A stretch of 64,000 nt of DNA from JAPXSY01 sp033812795 (GCA_033812795.1 JAPXSY010000008.1:1-64000); one strand, 5' to 3'; shown: positions 25,561 through 35,215, counted from the first letter of the stretch. A program made the numbers and translations. Notes: generated from the letters alone by a model not told the origin.

Positions 25561-27462
25561 TCAATCGCCGTCAACCGGAAACATCGAGATGCGCAGCTTC
25601 GCGTCCCCATATGGCACAAGCTTGAGGCTGTTTCCCTTCGAATCCGGGATCGTCAACATGCGCATCGCATCGCCAACCCTGACCGACGCGGCATCGAAAC
25701 CGGCCGAGACCAATGGGACGTGCACATCACCTTCGGGATTGTTGTCGTCCTTTGAAGAGATCGGCAACGCATAGAGGATTGGCCCGACCGACACGCTGGC
25801 GTACTCGCGTCCTCGCGGCTCGTTGTAGTTGAACATCTTCTCCACCGTCGGTTTCATCGGCAGCCTCAACGTCACCACGTCGCCAGCACGCCAGATGCGC
25901 GTGATTGCCGCGAACCCGTTCTGTGCGGCGATCACCGTTTGTCTGCCGTTGACTTGCAGTTCTGGATTGGCGCACCATCCGGGAAATCGCACATGAAACG
26001 GGAACGCCGCATTCGGTGATTTGACGATCTTGAAGGTGATCGTATCGCTGTACGGATAGTCTGTGTGTTCCTCCACCTCAAACGAGCCGCTTGACAGTTC
26101 CGCGGCAAACCGGCACGGGCCGTAAAGTGTCGCCGCGACCCCGCCGTCCGCAGGCAGCATCCACATCGACGCGACGTAGTTGGGGAGAATACGGTTGAGC
26201 GCCGCCGTACAGCAAAGCGGCCAATGTTTCGTGTCGTAACGCGCCAGCCGGTCGCCGCGGGCACCCGTAAACGAACAGCGCGTGACATCGCTTGCCGTAA
26301 GGCGGTTCGGTTGTTGCAGGTAGACGTGCCGACGGTAATCCTCCGTCATGCAGTTCCGTCCGGCGTTAAAGAAATTTCGTTCGACGTCATCGCCCCAACA
26401 TCCTTCGCCCAGTGCCGCCAGAAGGTTGATACGCGTCCAGCCCTCTGCCGCCACGACGCAGGTCTCCGTACCCCGTTCCGGCCCGGGATGCCCCCACTCC
26501 TCGTCCATCGTGGTGACACCGTAGGGTTGCCGCATGTGCCGGTCGAAAAAGGCGTACCAGCCGCGGACCGCGTTCAGGAGATTGGTATTGCCGGTCCATA
26601 GGTATCCGTCGAAAATCGACAGCAGGGCCTCCGAGGCGATGACACCGTGACGCGTAGGGATCTTCAGTAAACGCTCGTGAAGGCGACGGATGTTTAGCGT
26701 CTCCTCCAAATGCGCGGGGGGCGGCGTCAAATATTGGCTGAAAACCGCCGGAAGCTGACCGGGCTGGTGAAGCGCCTTTTTCCAGAATTCATCGAGCGCC
26801 CGGGCAATACGCTCGCTCCGCGTCACCTGATAACCGGCATATGCACCGGAGGGCAACGTAGGAAACTTGCCGTAGGAAAAAGCGTGTTCGTCAAGCGCGA
26901 AGTCAAGCGCCTTGAGCGCCCGGGCATCCCCGCTGACCTCGTGCCAAGCGCAAACCGGACGCGCAAACATCCCCGTCACCCAGATCAACCACGCATCCGA
27001 AATTTTCATCTCCAAAACCTGCTGGGGATCGTTGCGATCCAGCCACCAGCAAAATCCGATGGCATGCGGGTTCATCTCCGAGAGAACGGTATCCAGACGA
27101 TTGGATGCGAGAGCCTTCAACGACGGATCATCCAACTGATACGCGAGCTTCACCAGCCCGTCAAACCAGTACGCCCCGCCCTCACAACTCCAGGCTCCGG
27201 GATCGGATACCCAGAGGAGATCCTTTCCGCGCGGCCTGGTTTCATTTCTCCAAGAGCGTGAGAACTGAACGTCCACCGCGTCCATGTGACCGGTGTATCC
27301 GTCGCGCGCTTTCCGCGCCATGTCCAAAAGCCAGCCCTCGGGTCTTACCGCCCCCGGCCTCGTTCTTTCCATGAACGGCGTCACGACCGGTCCGGCGAAA
27401 CACCTGACGTGCGCAACGAACGAAACCGTCAACAGCAACCTCACAATCGCATCAAGACGCAT
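25561..27462 (-). CDS. GH127-family beta-L-arabinofuranosidase (DUF1680 type), secreted
   Basis: 633 aa, ATG start with AAAGGA upstream. A signal peptide covers about residues 1-23. Family marks are GAYWFDGLVKLAYQLDD, an (alpha/alpha)6 barrel, TETC (E333 and C335) and LCC (C417, C418) followed by N423 and MW. In the characterised GH127 enzyme HypBA1, one Glu and three Cys bind zinc and one of the paired Cys is the nucleophile. The ETC and CC motifs here keep all four ligands. The C-terminal 200 residues form the usual beta-sandwiches (FPGWCANPELQVNGR). It would release terminal beta-L-arabinofuranose, as found on plant extensins and some pectins; related families GH146 and GH142 are alternatives. 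It is divergent from the GH78-like gene and has no close operon partner. Confidence 0.88.
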   Translation of the reverse strand: MRLDAIVRLLLTVSFVAHVRCFAGPVVTPFMERTRPGAVRPEGWLLDMARKARDGYTGHMDAVDVQFSRSWRNETRPRGKDLLWVSDPGAWSCEGGAYWFDGLVKLAYQLDDPSLKALASNRLDTVLSEMNPHAIGFCWWLDRNDPQQVLEMKISDAWLIWVTGMFARPVCAWHEVSGDARALKALDFALDEHAFSYGKFPTLPSGAYAGYQVTRSERIARALDEFWKKALHQPGQLPAVFSQYLTPPPAHLEETLNIRRLHERLLKIPTRHGVIASEALLSIFDGYLWTGNTNLLNAVRGWYAFFDRHMRQPYGVTTMDEEWGHPGPERGTETCVVAAEGWTRINLLAALGEGCWGDDVERNFFNAGRNCMTEDYRRHVYLQQPNRLTASDVTRCSFTGARGDRLARYDTKHWPLCCTAALNRILPNYVASMWMLPADGGVAATLYGPCRFAAELSSGSFEVEEHTDYPYSDTITFKIVKSPNAAFPFHVRFPGWCANPELQVNGRQTVIAAQNGFAAITRIWRAGDVVTLRLPMKPTVEKMFNYNEPRGREYASVSVGPILYALPISSKDDNNPEGDVHVPLVSAGFDAASVRVGDAMRMLTIPDSKGNSLKLVPYGDAKLRISMFPVDGD

Positions 27463-27766
27463 TTAACCCCGATTCCTTTCCGCGATCACTCGACCGCAAC
27501 CCCATCGTCGTGCCGATGACTATACTATACAAGGTATTAACTTGCCAGACTAGGGTATGGGATTGACAAGGTTTGCGGCAAGCAAAATTGTTGCAAAACT
27601 CTTCAAGCTTGCCATGCCGCTGCAAAGTTGCAATCTTACCGCATGGATAACGCGATGGCGGACGGATCGGTCCCGGAGCCGATGGCGGTCAAGCGGGCGG
27701 TCAGGTCGATGCGGGTCTGACTGCGGCGTCACGGCGCTCGCTTATGTTTGTTTAAGGGGAAAGACG
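27463..27766. other. Divergent intergenic region between GH127 and GH78-like genes (no gene)
   Basis: 304 bases. The left part has ACTATACTATAC repeats (a TATAGT in the GH127 direction). A TTGACA lies at 27563-27568 on the plus strand without a good -10 at normal spacing. Several TTGCAA-type half-sites follow between 27590 and 27635, including TGCAA-AG-TTGCA, and look like operator sites. A 25-codon frame at 27643-27720 has no family features and may be a leader or chance. Confidence 0.5.
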
Positions 27767-29653
27767 ATGGGCAGGTTAACGGTTGCGGCGGTGTCGGTTT
27801 GGGTGGCGGGCGTGTGCATTTCTGCGCAATGTTCCAGCGCGCTTTACGGTGCGGACGCGGGGAGTTCTCCGCGCGGAGGCGGTGGGTGTGACGCCTGGTA
27901 TTATCCGCAGATGAGCATGGAGTTGTACCGGCTCGAAGAACTGAAACGGAATGCGCAGGCCGCCGGGATGTATGTGGGATATCCGGGCAGCGTGCCCCCG
28001 TACGCGGCAGCCGTAGAGTTCCGGCGTCGTTTCAAGCCAGGCGAAACGCGCGAATATTTCACGCACGGACGCGCGTTCAGCGAAAACTTCGACGAAAAGA
28101 CCGGCATGCTCCGTGTCTCGGTGAGCGCACGGTATCTCGACACGCCGGCATTGCGCAGTCCGCTCAAGGGTTGGGAGGCGAGGGTGTCCGGTCCGCAACG
28201 GGACGACACGTGGCGCGCTGCCGCGCGTTATTCCGGCGGCGAGGTGCCGCCGCATTTAAGGTGGCTTGAAGAAGATCACGACTATCGGGATTTGAAGAAA
28301 ATCGGGGATTATTACGACACGCAAAGGGAATTGCTTGCCTATGTGCAGACAAGTGGGGAAAAGCCGCCGAAACTTTTTGTCGGCGAATCCGTGCCGGAAA
28401 TGAGGAATACGGTCCCGGTCGATTCAGAGCAGGCGACAGACATGGTGTTGGTCGCCAACGACACGTGGCGATCCAGGTCCGCGCTCGCGCTCAGATATTT
28501 TCGCTTTGAGGGAAAAGCCGAAAAGGTCAAGGTGATCCCGCTGTGGTGGCCGGGCATGGAGGAAAAAGGAACGTTTTCCGCGAAGGATAAACGTCACGAG
28601 AAAATGCGCGAGGTGGGGGTCCACACGCTCAAGCTTTGCTGCCACGACTTTTTGATCGACGGCATCAAACGCGACCGTCTGCCGTGGGGAGGTGATCTCA
28701 CGGTGTCGCTGATGGCGAATGCGTATGTTCTGGGTGACCCGGAAATCTCCCGGCGCTCGCTTTCTGTGCTGGACGCATACACAACGGACGTGAACGGCAT
28801 CGTGACCTATTCGATGTGGCTGATCATCGCGCACGATCTGCATCAGCTTTATTTCGCGGACCGCGAATTTCTGGAGGCGCGTTGGTGGCGGATCAAGCAA
28901 CGCATCGAAGACCTGATTTCCCGCACCGATGAAAACGGCTTTGTCGCAAGAGGGCTCGACTGGGTGTTCATCGATTGGGCTGGTCCAAGGTCCGCTACCG
29001 CACTAGGGATGATATGGACAGGAGCACTTGACGCGGCGGCGAAGCTCGCCGGGCGCATAAACGACCCGCGTGCCGCTGAGTACCGTGCGCTTTGCGACAA
29101 AGTGAAAGCGAACCTCAACCGTCTCGCGTGGGACGAAGGGCGCAAACTTTACCGCGTCGATCCGTTTGAGAAGAATTCGGGGTTTGCGCGTCAGGCCAAT
29201 ATTTACGCGGTGATCTTCGGCGTGGCCCAGAATGAACGGGCGCAGGCGATCGGCGACGAACTCGCCAAAGATGACTTGCCGGCGGTAGGCACGCCTTACG
29301 TGTTCGGATGGGAACTTGTGGCCTTGGCGCGCACCGGACACCATAAGGAGTTTTTCACGGGCATGGAAACCGTGTTCGGCGCGATGCTTGATGCGGGCGC
29401 GACGAGTTTCTGGGAAGGGTTTAACGCCAAACAGAAAGGCGATGAGCGATATCGTTTTTACGGGCGGCCGTGGGCGAAAAGCCTTTGCCACGCATGGAGC
29501 GCGTGGCCCGCGTTCATTTTCGTTTCCGAGGCGATGGGGGTTAAGCCCACATCGGACGGCTGGAAAACGCACGAGGTAAAGCCCATTCCCGGAGCGGAGG
29601 GGATGAAGGCCGATATCCCCACGCCATCCGGGCGCACAAAGATAGGGCTCTGA
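27767..29653 (+). CDS. GH78-like alpha-L-rhamnosidase catalytic-domain protein, secreted
   Basis: 628 aa from the ATG at 27767 (AAGGGGA upstream; signal peptide MGRLTVAAVSVWVAGVCISA). The open frame extends 70 codons upstream but that part is Arg-rich and leader-like. Residues 298-310 read DGIKRDRLPWGGD. This matches the GH78 signature D-x3-R-(D/E)-x4-W-x2-D that holds the general acid region; D298, D303 and D310 are the equivalents. GATSFWEGF gives E550 as a candidate general base, and HAWSAWP follows as in GH78. The protein lacks the several beta-sandwich domains of full-length GH78 enzymes and keeps one at the N-terminus, so it is a compact variant. It would release rhamnose from rhamnogalacturonan or similar glycans. 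Its 3' end overlaps the minus-strand gene at 29458-32949 by 196 bases. Confidence 0.78.
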   Translation: MGRLTVAAVSVWVAGVCISAQCSSALYGADAGSSPRGGGGCDAWYYPQMSMELYRLEELKRNAQAAGMYVGYPGSVPPYAAAVEFRRRFKPGETREYFTHGRAFSENFDEKTGMLRVSVSARYLDTPALRSPLKGWEARVSGPQRDDTWRAAARYSGGEVPPHLRWLEEDHDYRDLKKIGDYYDTQRELLAYVQTSGEKPPKLFVGESVPEMRNTVPVDSEQATDMVLVANDTWRSRSALALRYFRFEGKAEKVKVIPLWWPGMEEKGTFSAKDKRHEKMREVGVHTLKLCCHDFLIDGIKRDRLPWGGDLTVSLMANAYVLGDPEISRRSLSVLDAYTTDVNGIVTYSMWLIIAHDLHQLYFADREFLEARWWRIKQRIEDLISRTDENGFVARGLDWVFIDWAGPRSATALGMIWTGALDAAAKLAGRINDPRAAEYRALCDKVKANLNRLAWDEGRKLYRVDPFEKNSGFARQANIYAVIFGVAQNERAQAIGDELAKDDLPAVGTPYVFGWELVALARTGHHKEFFTGMETVFGAMLDAGATSFWEGFNAKQKGDERYRFYGRPWAKSLCHAWSAWPAFIFVSEAMGVKPTSDGWKTHEVKPIPGAEGMKADIPTPSGRTKIGL

Positions 29654-32600
29654 ATGAGGCATACCGCTCGTTGGTTTCCGGTTTCGTTATTCACTATCCT
29701 AAAATAAGTTGTGGCGCAGCGGCGCGAAGCCAGCTCTCGCACACGGACCTGCCACAGGCCGCGCCGGTCATTCGAGGCCAGATCTAGCGTGAGCGCGAGT
29801 TGCCCGCGTTCGGCACCGTAATGCCCGCTCCACTCCGCTTGCGCGCCGGCCGGATCGAGAATCTCGACATGCAGCGGCACCACGGCATCGATCGGCTTTC
29901 CCTCTCGATCCATCACGGAAAATGTGCAGGGCAGACGGCTGCCGAGGCGCGCTTCTTGCGCGACGTCGATACGCACTGCATCAATGGCGCGTTCCGTGAC
30001 CATCAGCACACAGCCGTCGCAAGGACCCAAGACGCGCGCAACAGTTAGCCGCCCGTCCTGCACATGCGCTTCCAAGGTGCGCCCTTCTGTCAGGTCGTAC
30101 ACATGACCCGAGGCGCGTGCCAACGACAGCACGGCCTCTGCCGGCAAGCCATTCTCCATCACCAGACCATGCTGCCCGACGTAATCGCCGAACTCACGCC
30201 GGTCGTTGACGGCGAAGAGATAATCGGTGGAGCCGTATGAACGGCAGCGGGGCACGACGTCCGGCGTTGAGGCATCGCAATAACGCTGGTAACGCGTGTC
30301 GATCGCCGTACGCAGCTCGGCAGATTTAGCGATCAAAGCGGCGCGGTCTTTATCCGCTTTGCGCGTCCGCGTGTAATGCGCGATCGTGATGTCAGCGCGG
30401 ATAGCCGGGCAGAGGCGTTCATCCCCCACCACCACCCCGCCCCGCGCCTGAAATGCCTTAACCGCAGCCACCACGCCGGCTGTCAACACATCGCAGTCCA
30501 TCATGACCAGCACACGGTACTTGCCCAGTCCATGCGCCTTCACCGTTTCATCGTAGATGATCTCAGGCTGAAGATGCGCCCACAGCAGCATCTGATAGGC
30601 GTCGCCGGTCCACCCGCCGCCCCAGCCGTAAGTTCCGCGCCGTGCGAACATCTGCGACGCGAAGCTCTCCAGAAACGCGACATCGCTGGGCCGGTCGGGG
30701 ACTTGCAGCAAGGTGGGCCCCAGCGGCTCCACGACCTCTTTGATCAGGCGGCGCAACTCATGCTGTGTCTGCGGATGGGTGTAGCGGTAGGAGCCCTCAC
30801 CGCTCTGCGGCACCAGCGATCCCCAGCCGTGATACATGATGCCGCGCACCGGTCTGGCCAGCTTGGTCCAGAACGCTTCGCGCAGATGCATGGGCGCAAT
30901 AGTCGGGAATGCCGCGTCGGGATCGGTGTCCTCCCACGGCGAGGCGGGCGCTTTTCTGACCTCGTCCCCCTTGGCGATCGGTGCCGTCTGCGAGCGGTAC
31001 CAGATGATTTGGGTCATCTTCATGACCTGCTGCGGCTGAGCGGCGCCGCGCGTCATGGCAAACAGTTCGTCGGTCGCCACTCCGATGCGGATCGGGTCGG
31101 GATAGGAGTAGGTCCACTGCGACAGGACATCCGCGCTCCCGCCGCTTCCGTAGACGCTCGCCACGCGTACCGCCGGATCGTGGAACGTCCAAAGCCCTTC
31201 CCGACCGGTCGACTGGAGTCCCCGGTGCAGTTCGGAGTTCATGCGGTTCCAGCCGTCGCCCTCTTTCCAGTACCAAGAGAGGAAACCCAAGAGCGGATGA
31301 TCATCAGGGATCACTCTGTCGGACGGAAAATCGCTCAGCTTGGTGTAGTCCACGCCGTTTTTATTCGGTGCATTCGTTGGATAGTCAGAACCGGTCGCGC
31401 GCTGACACGCCTCGCGGTCATGCGCGTGCCAGCAGACGTTCGCACCGTCACGCACCTCGGTATGCAGCAGAGCCGCCTGCCAAGCCGGAAAGTCGCTGTA
31501 GGCCTGCGCCACCGATGCGCCCACGTTAAAGGCGAACGTCTGCATTTCGGGAAACGCCGCACAGAGCGTCGGTCTGTTATCGTTACTGACGCCCAGGCGA
31601 TCCACACGCCGGAACTCCGGCTTGGCGTTGGCCACCCAGTGGCCGGGAGAAAGCGTCGCGATGATGCCGACATCATGCGCCAATGCCGTGTCCAGCATCC
31701 GCTTGACCTCCGCGACGTGCTCAGGTGTTCCGGGCGCGACCGGCTGTCCCGCTTCGAAGATACGCTTGCCATCCGCTCCGAACCCCAAACAGTGCGTGAA
31801 CCCGATTTCCGTCAGGCGCGGCAACTCGCGAATGACGTTGCCCGCTCCGTAAAGGCCCCACATCACCACCGGCATGCGCGGCGGACGGCGCGGCATCAAG
31901 GTGAACGTTACGCTCTCCTCGCTCACATAGGGGGCTGTCGTTTCTTTCAAGGGGGTCTCGACGCGCAGTCGCAGCGTGTAGCTACCGGGACGCAACGCCG
32001 TGTCGACCGGCACCTCGATCGTCCGGCTCTCGCCCGACGCGAGTTCCGGGATCTGATGGCGCGCGGCTTCGCGTCCTTCGACCGTACAGAACACTGAGAC
32101 GTTGCGCGCGGCTTCGCGTTGGGCATTGGCCAGCGTGAAACGTAAGGACGGCGTCTTTTCCATGCGCACAAACACGCTCCGGTCGGATGTCAGGGCCAAT
32201 GTGACCGGACGGAACTCCAGCGCGCCTTGACACAGCCGCACCTGCGTCAGATACCCCGGAAAGCCGTGATAGTAGCTGCCGATGCGGTCACCGATGGAGA
32301 GCGGATGACTGCCCGGCGCGATGCGCCCGCGTCCCGTCCGCGTGACCGTACCCTGCGCGGCGCCGTCCCTGAAAAACCGCACGGTGCCGGCGCCGTCATA
32401 GGTGACCGCGAGATGCGTCCAGATGTTCGTCGCAAACACCGAGGGCTCCGAACTATACACTTCCGAATCATCGCCGAAACCGAGCCGCAGGTAGGCGCGC
32501 CACTGGCCGCTTTTATCGGCGGCTCCCAGCGTCCATTGATAATCCGTGTGCGCCACGTACTTCTTGTCGGCCAAGAACGCTTCGGGATAATCGACAAACT

Positions 32601-32949
32601 CAGGCTTCGGCTTGATCCACATCTCCAGCGTGAACGCATCCCGAGGCGAGAGCGAGGTGTGATTGGCGACAACAGCCGCGTGACGCTTGTCTTCCACCGG
32701 CCAGCCGCAGAACGACTCCAGGCAGGAACCCCAACGGGCGTCCGGCACCAGCACGGCACCGTGCAGCACCGCGTCGCGTCCTCTACCCGATGCATCCTTC
32801 AAGTCTGCGAAAGTCCACAGCCCCACCACCTTCTCGCCGGTCGCATCCGCGCCCGTGTAGGGCGACAGCCAATTCTCGCACGGCTGCTCCGCGTGCAGGA
32901 TCCACGCCGGCATTGCCAGCGCACACACCAATCTGACACCGTCTTTCAT
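29458..32949 (-). CDS. Secreted LamG plus TIM-barrel-like protein (unrecognised glycoside hydrolase family)
   Basis: 1,163 aa from the ATG at 32949 (GGAGGG upstream); signal peptide to about residue 20. Residues about 40-235 form a LamG domain (VVGLWTFADLKDASG, FTLEMWIKPK, WTHLAVTYDG). Residues about 240-345 are Ig-like. Residues about 350-800 look like a TIM barrel (VVMWGLYGAGNVIREL, IGFTHCLGFGADG, GIIATLSPGHW, EGLWTFHDPAVR, GIMYHGWGSL). A GATase-like part follows (YRVLVMMDCDVLTAG, ARGGVVVGDERL), giving an order similar to the giants without the DUF2341-like module. The last 65 residues after FRIVNNE lie antisense to the GH78-like gene and look unlike a real domain, so the natural C-terminus may have been lost. 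It has its own promoter, divergent from the beta-helix pair. Confidence 0.75.
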   Translation of the reverse strand: MKDGVRLVCALAMPAWILHAEQPCENWLSPYTGADATGEKVVGLWTFADLKDASGRGRDAVLHGAVLVPDARWGSCLESFCGWPVEDKRHAAVVANHTSLSPRDAFTLEMWIKPKPEFVDYPEAFLADKKYVAHTDYQWTLGAADKSGQWRAYLRLGFGDDSEVYSSEPSVFATNIWTHLAVTYDGAGTVRFFRDGAAQGTVTRTGRGRIAPGSHPLSIGDRIGSYYHGFPGYLTQVRLCQGALEFRPVTLALTSDRSVFVRMEKTPSLRFTLANAQREAARNVSVFCTVEGREAARHQIPELASGESRTIEVPVDTALRPGSYTLRLRVETPLKETTAPYVSEESVTFTLMPRRPPRMPVVMWGLYGAGNVIRELPRLTEIGFTHCLGFGADGKRIFEAGQPVAPGTPEHVAEVKRMLDTALAHDVGIIATLSPGHWVANAKPEFRRVDRLGVSNDNRPTLCAAFPEMQTFAFNVGASVAQAYSDFPAWQAALLHTEVRDGANVCWHAHDREACQRATGSDYPTNAPNKNGVDYTKLSDFPSDRVIPDDHPLLGFLSWYWKEGDGWNRMNSELHRGLQSTGREGLWTFHDPAVRVASVYGSGGSADVLSQWTYSYPDPIRIGVATDELFAMTRGAAQPQQVMKMTQIIWYRSQTAPIAKGDEVRKAPASPWEDTDPDAAFPTIAPMHLREAFWTKLARPVRGIMYHGWGSLVPQSGEGSYRYTHPQTQHELRRLIKEVVEPLGPTLLQVPDRPSDVAFLESFASQMFARRGTYGWGGGWTGDAYQMLLWAHLQPEIIYDETVKAHGLGKYRVLVMMDCDVLTAGVVAAVKAFQARGGVVVGDERLCPAIRADITIAHYTRTRKADKDRAALIAKSAELRTAIDTRYQRYCDASTPDVVPRCRSYGSTDYLFAVNDRREFGDYVGQHGLVMENGLPAEAVLSLARASGHVYDLTEGRTLEAHVQDGRLTVARVLGPCDGCVLMVTERAIDAVRIDVAQEARLGSRLPCTFSVMDREGKPIDAVVPLHVEILDPAGAQAEWSGHYGAERGQLALTLDLASNDRRGLWQVRVRELASRRCATTYFRIVNNETGNQRAVCLIQSPIFVRPDGVGISAFIPSAPGMGFTSCVFQPSDVGLTPIASETKMNAGHALHAWQRLFAHGRP

Positions 32950-32978
32950 ATGTCCCTCCGTCAATCGATTCCACTCGC

Positions 32979-33008
32979 ATTATGCGAAAGAGTACAGTCG
33001 CCTGTCAA
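32979..33008 (-). promoter_or_regulatory. Promoter of the LamG/TIM-barrel gene
   Basis: On the minus strand, consensus TTGACA (33008-33003), 18 bp, then CATAAT (32984-32979). The leader would be about 24 bases, with GGAGGG just before the ATG. It is back to back with the plus-strand promoter at 33063. Confidence 0.65.
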
Positions 33009-33062
33009 ACGAGTTTCATTCGTTCCCCCTCCCCCTTTTTCGCCTGGCGCGGGCTTTCAGGA

Positions 33063-33092
33063 TTGACTCTTTTCGCCCCTCCCCCACATAAT
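33063..33092 (+). promoter_or_regulatory. Promoter of the tandem beta-helix pair
   Basis: TTGACT (33063-33068), an 18-bp C-rich spacer and CATAAT (33087-33092). The sequence GGATTGACT-(C/G)TTTTC at the -35 and ATAATAGGTG(G/C)TGAT at the -10 are nearly the same as at 588-615. The leader would be about 18 bases. Confidence 0.7.
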
Positions 33093-33117
33093 AGGTGGTG
33101 ATGGGGGGAGATTCATC

Positions 33118-35199
33118 ATGAGAAATGTAGGGCTGGTTGTTGTTTTGAGTGTGTGCGCCCTCGCGGTGCGGGCCAGGACGGTGTACGTGGATCTGAACAC
33201 TTCTGCGGTCATGCCCGACGGCATGACGTGGGAAACCGCGTATCCGACCATCGGCGAGGCTGTCAGCAATTTGCTTACGAATAATTATGAGAGCGGGAGC
33301 GCCATATACATCGCGCCCGGACACTATGCTTTGTCCGAGCCGATTCCTGCTATTCCCGGTTCAAACCCGGTCACGTTCTACGGTGTCACCAATGTCCTGC
33401 TGAAGGCGAACCCCGGGTTTGCCGAGCAGGTGATCATCGACGGGCAAAACGCCACCAATGCTTTTGAGGCGATTCAGGGGTATGCCAAAGGCTCGCAGTT
33501 TCACGGGCTCACCATCGTCAATTGCCGGAAAGATGTCTTTGCCGCAACCGGCCTGGAGCTCTATGGCGGTTCCGCCATCAACGCACGCAACTCTGATGCG
33601 GTTATCTCGAATTGCATTATCCGGAACTGCTGGTCGGGCGGTTTCCGCGAAGGCGGTACGGCGGGGTGCATTTACGGCGGTGCGGTCGCTGTGGCGAACG
33701 GGTCGGTCGTCGACACCCTCTTCGAGGACAACGGCATCACCAACGCCTGTGCGTCCGCAGAGTCGCAAACCCTCACAGGCCTCCGTTTCCGCGGCGGAGC
33801 GATATGCGGCGGCGGCTACAAGGAGTTTCGCGGCAACATCTTCCGCCGCAACAGCATTGTCGATCCGACGGGGAAATGGGGGGACCTGGACGGCGGCGCA
33901 ATGCATGGCGTCGGGACACTGACGGCGGATTGCCGGTTTGAGACCAACCGCGTTTGGAGCAGCAGAACCGACAAAGCGGCGGGAAGGGGCGGCGCCGTCT
34001 TTACCGAGGGGAGCGGCAAAGTTTTCTCCAATCTGGTTTTCGTCGGGAATTCGTCGGTCTCCCAACCGGTCTGTGTCAATGCCAGCGCTCCCGCGCTGTT
34101 TACGCATTGCACCTTTGTCGGCAACCGGACGGAGCGCTACGGCGCTTCTTTGACGACAAGCCTAAAACTTGGGGCAGGAAATGAAGCGGTTATCCGGCAT
34201 TGCCTTTTTAAGGACAATTACTCGCCAGGCGGGGTTGCTGACGGTTCCGGCACAGCGGTTCACGCGCACCTGAATGATACGCAGGGGGGGTATCGGGGCC
34301 TCTTTATCCATGACTGCGCGTTTGTCGGAAACGTGAACAAAGACTTTGGCATGGCGGCTCTCTCCACTTGGTCTGGAAACGGCGGCGCGTACGTTTCCCT
34401 TTCGAACTGCTATTTTGAGGCCAACCTGAGCGCCACCAACAGCGGCACACACGCCCTCTTGGCGATTAACTCCGGCCTGAACTTCTCCCTTGTGGATTGT
34501 TCGTTCATCGGCAACCAAAGCGGAAATAACGGGAATCAACCGCTTGTCAGGCAGAGCGGACGCGAAAACGAGGTCGGATCAACGACCAACTCCGTGGTGC
34601 GCAACTGCTTTTTTTACGATAACGCCTCTTCACGGGTTCTGGACATCTCCAATCCCGTCGCGGACATCGGGCAGGAGTTCCCCGGAACGCGGGTGGAGAG
34701 CTGCACGATCGCGGGCAACCGCCTGAGCGGCACGAGTGAAGCCATTCTTGCCCAAACGGGCAAGAAGTTTTACGTGTGCAACACGGCGGTGTGGGGAAAT
34801 TATAAGGCCGGGACGGCTGACAACTATAACCTGAATGCGAGCATGGCGGCGCAGACTTCGCACTCGTATATCGGGCCGCAGGCGATCGCGGTCGACGCGT
34901 TCACGACGAACGTGTTGAGCGGCAACATCACCGAGATCGACCCCGGGTTTGCCGATCCCGCCAAGGGCGATTTCCGTTTGAAGGGCCGCTCTCCGCTTAA
35001 AAACGCGGGTAAAGCGCAGCCGTGGATGGCCGGGGCGAACGATCTTTCCAATCAGGCGGTGGTGTGGGACGAAACGCTGACGCAAGGCGGATGCGATGTG
35101 GTGCGCGTTCCTGCGTTGCCCCGCATCTTCCCGACCGTGCCGGATATCGGCTGTTTCGAATCCTGGGCGCCCTTAGGCACGGGCATGTATGTCAAGTGA
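33118..35199 (+). CDS. Secreted right-handed beta-helix protein 4
   Basis: 693 aa, ATG with GGGGGGAG upstream. Signal peptide MRNVGLVVVLSVCALAVRA. It starts TVYVDLNTSAVMPDGMTWETAYPTIGEA, a DUF1565-like opening. The body has regular beta-helix rungs with GGA turns and many N-C/F-x-G-N ladders (CTFVGNRTERYGA, CAFVGNVNK, CSFIGNQSGN). The FVGN rung repeats about every 25-60 residues. Before the end is AQPWMAGANDLSN, then VPDIGCFE and a tail ending GMYVK. It is followed 16 bases later by beta-helix protein 5, so the two are co-transcribed. No catalytic set was recognised. Confidence 0.84.
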   Translation: MRNVGLVVVLSVCALAVRARTVYVDLNTSAVMPDGMTWETAYPTIGEAVSNLLTNNYESGSAIYIAPGHYALSEPIPAIPGSNPVTFYGVTNVLLKANPGFAEQVIIDGQNATNAFEAIQGYAKGSQFHGLTIVNCRKDVFAATGLELYGGSAINARNSDAVISNCIIRNCWSGGFREGGTAGCIYGGAVAVANGSVVDTLFEDNGITNACASAESQTLTGLRFRGGAICGGGYKEFRGNIFRRNSIVDPTGKWGDLDGGAMHGVGTLTADCRFETNRVWSSRTDKAAGRGGAVFTEGSGKVFSNLVFVGNSSVSQPVCVNASAPALFTHCTFVGNRTERYGASLTTSLKLGAGNEAVIRHCLFKDNYSPGGVADGSGTAVHAHLNDTQGGYRGLFIHDCAFVGNVNKDFGMAALSTWSGNGGAYVSLSNCYFEANLSATNSGTHALLAINSGLNFSLVDCSFIGNQSGNNGNQPLVRQSGRENEVGSTTNSVVRNCFFYDNASSRVLDISNPVADIGQEFPGTRVESCTIAGNRLSGTSEAILAQTGKKFYVCNTAVWGNYKAGTADNYNLNASMAAQTSHSYIGPQAIAVDAFTTNVLSGNITEIDPGFADPAKGDFRLKGRSPLKNAGKAQPWMAGANDLSNQAVVWDETLTQGGCDVVRVPALPRIFPTVPDIGCFESWAPLGTGMYVK

Positions 35200-35215
35200 A
35201 ATAAGAGGAGTGATG

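Noticed and set aside
27557..27766. Upstream extension of the GH78-like gene
   Set aside because: The first 70 codons are Arg/Ser-rich, lack a ribosome site and precede a clear signal peptide with its own site at 27767.
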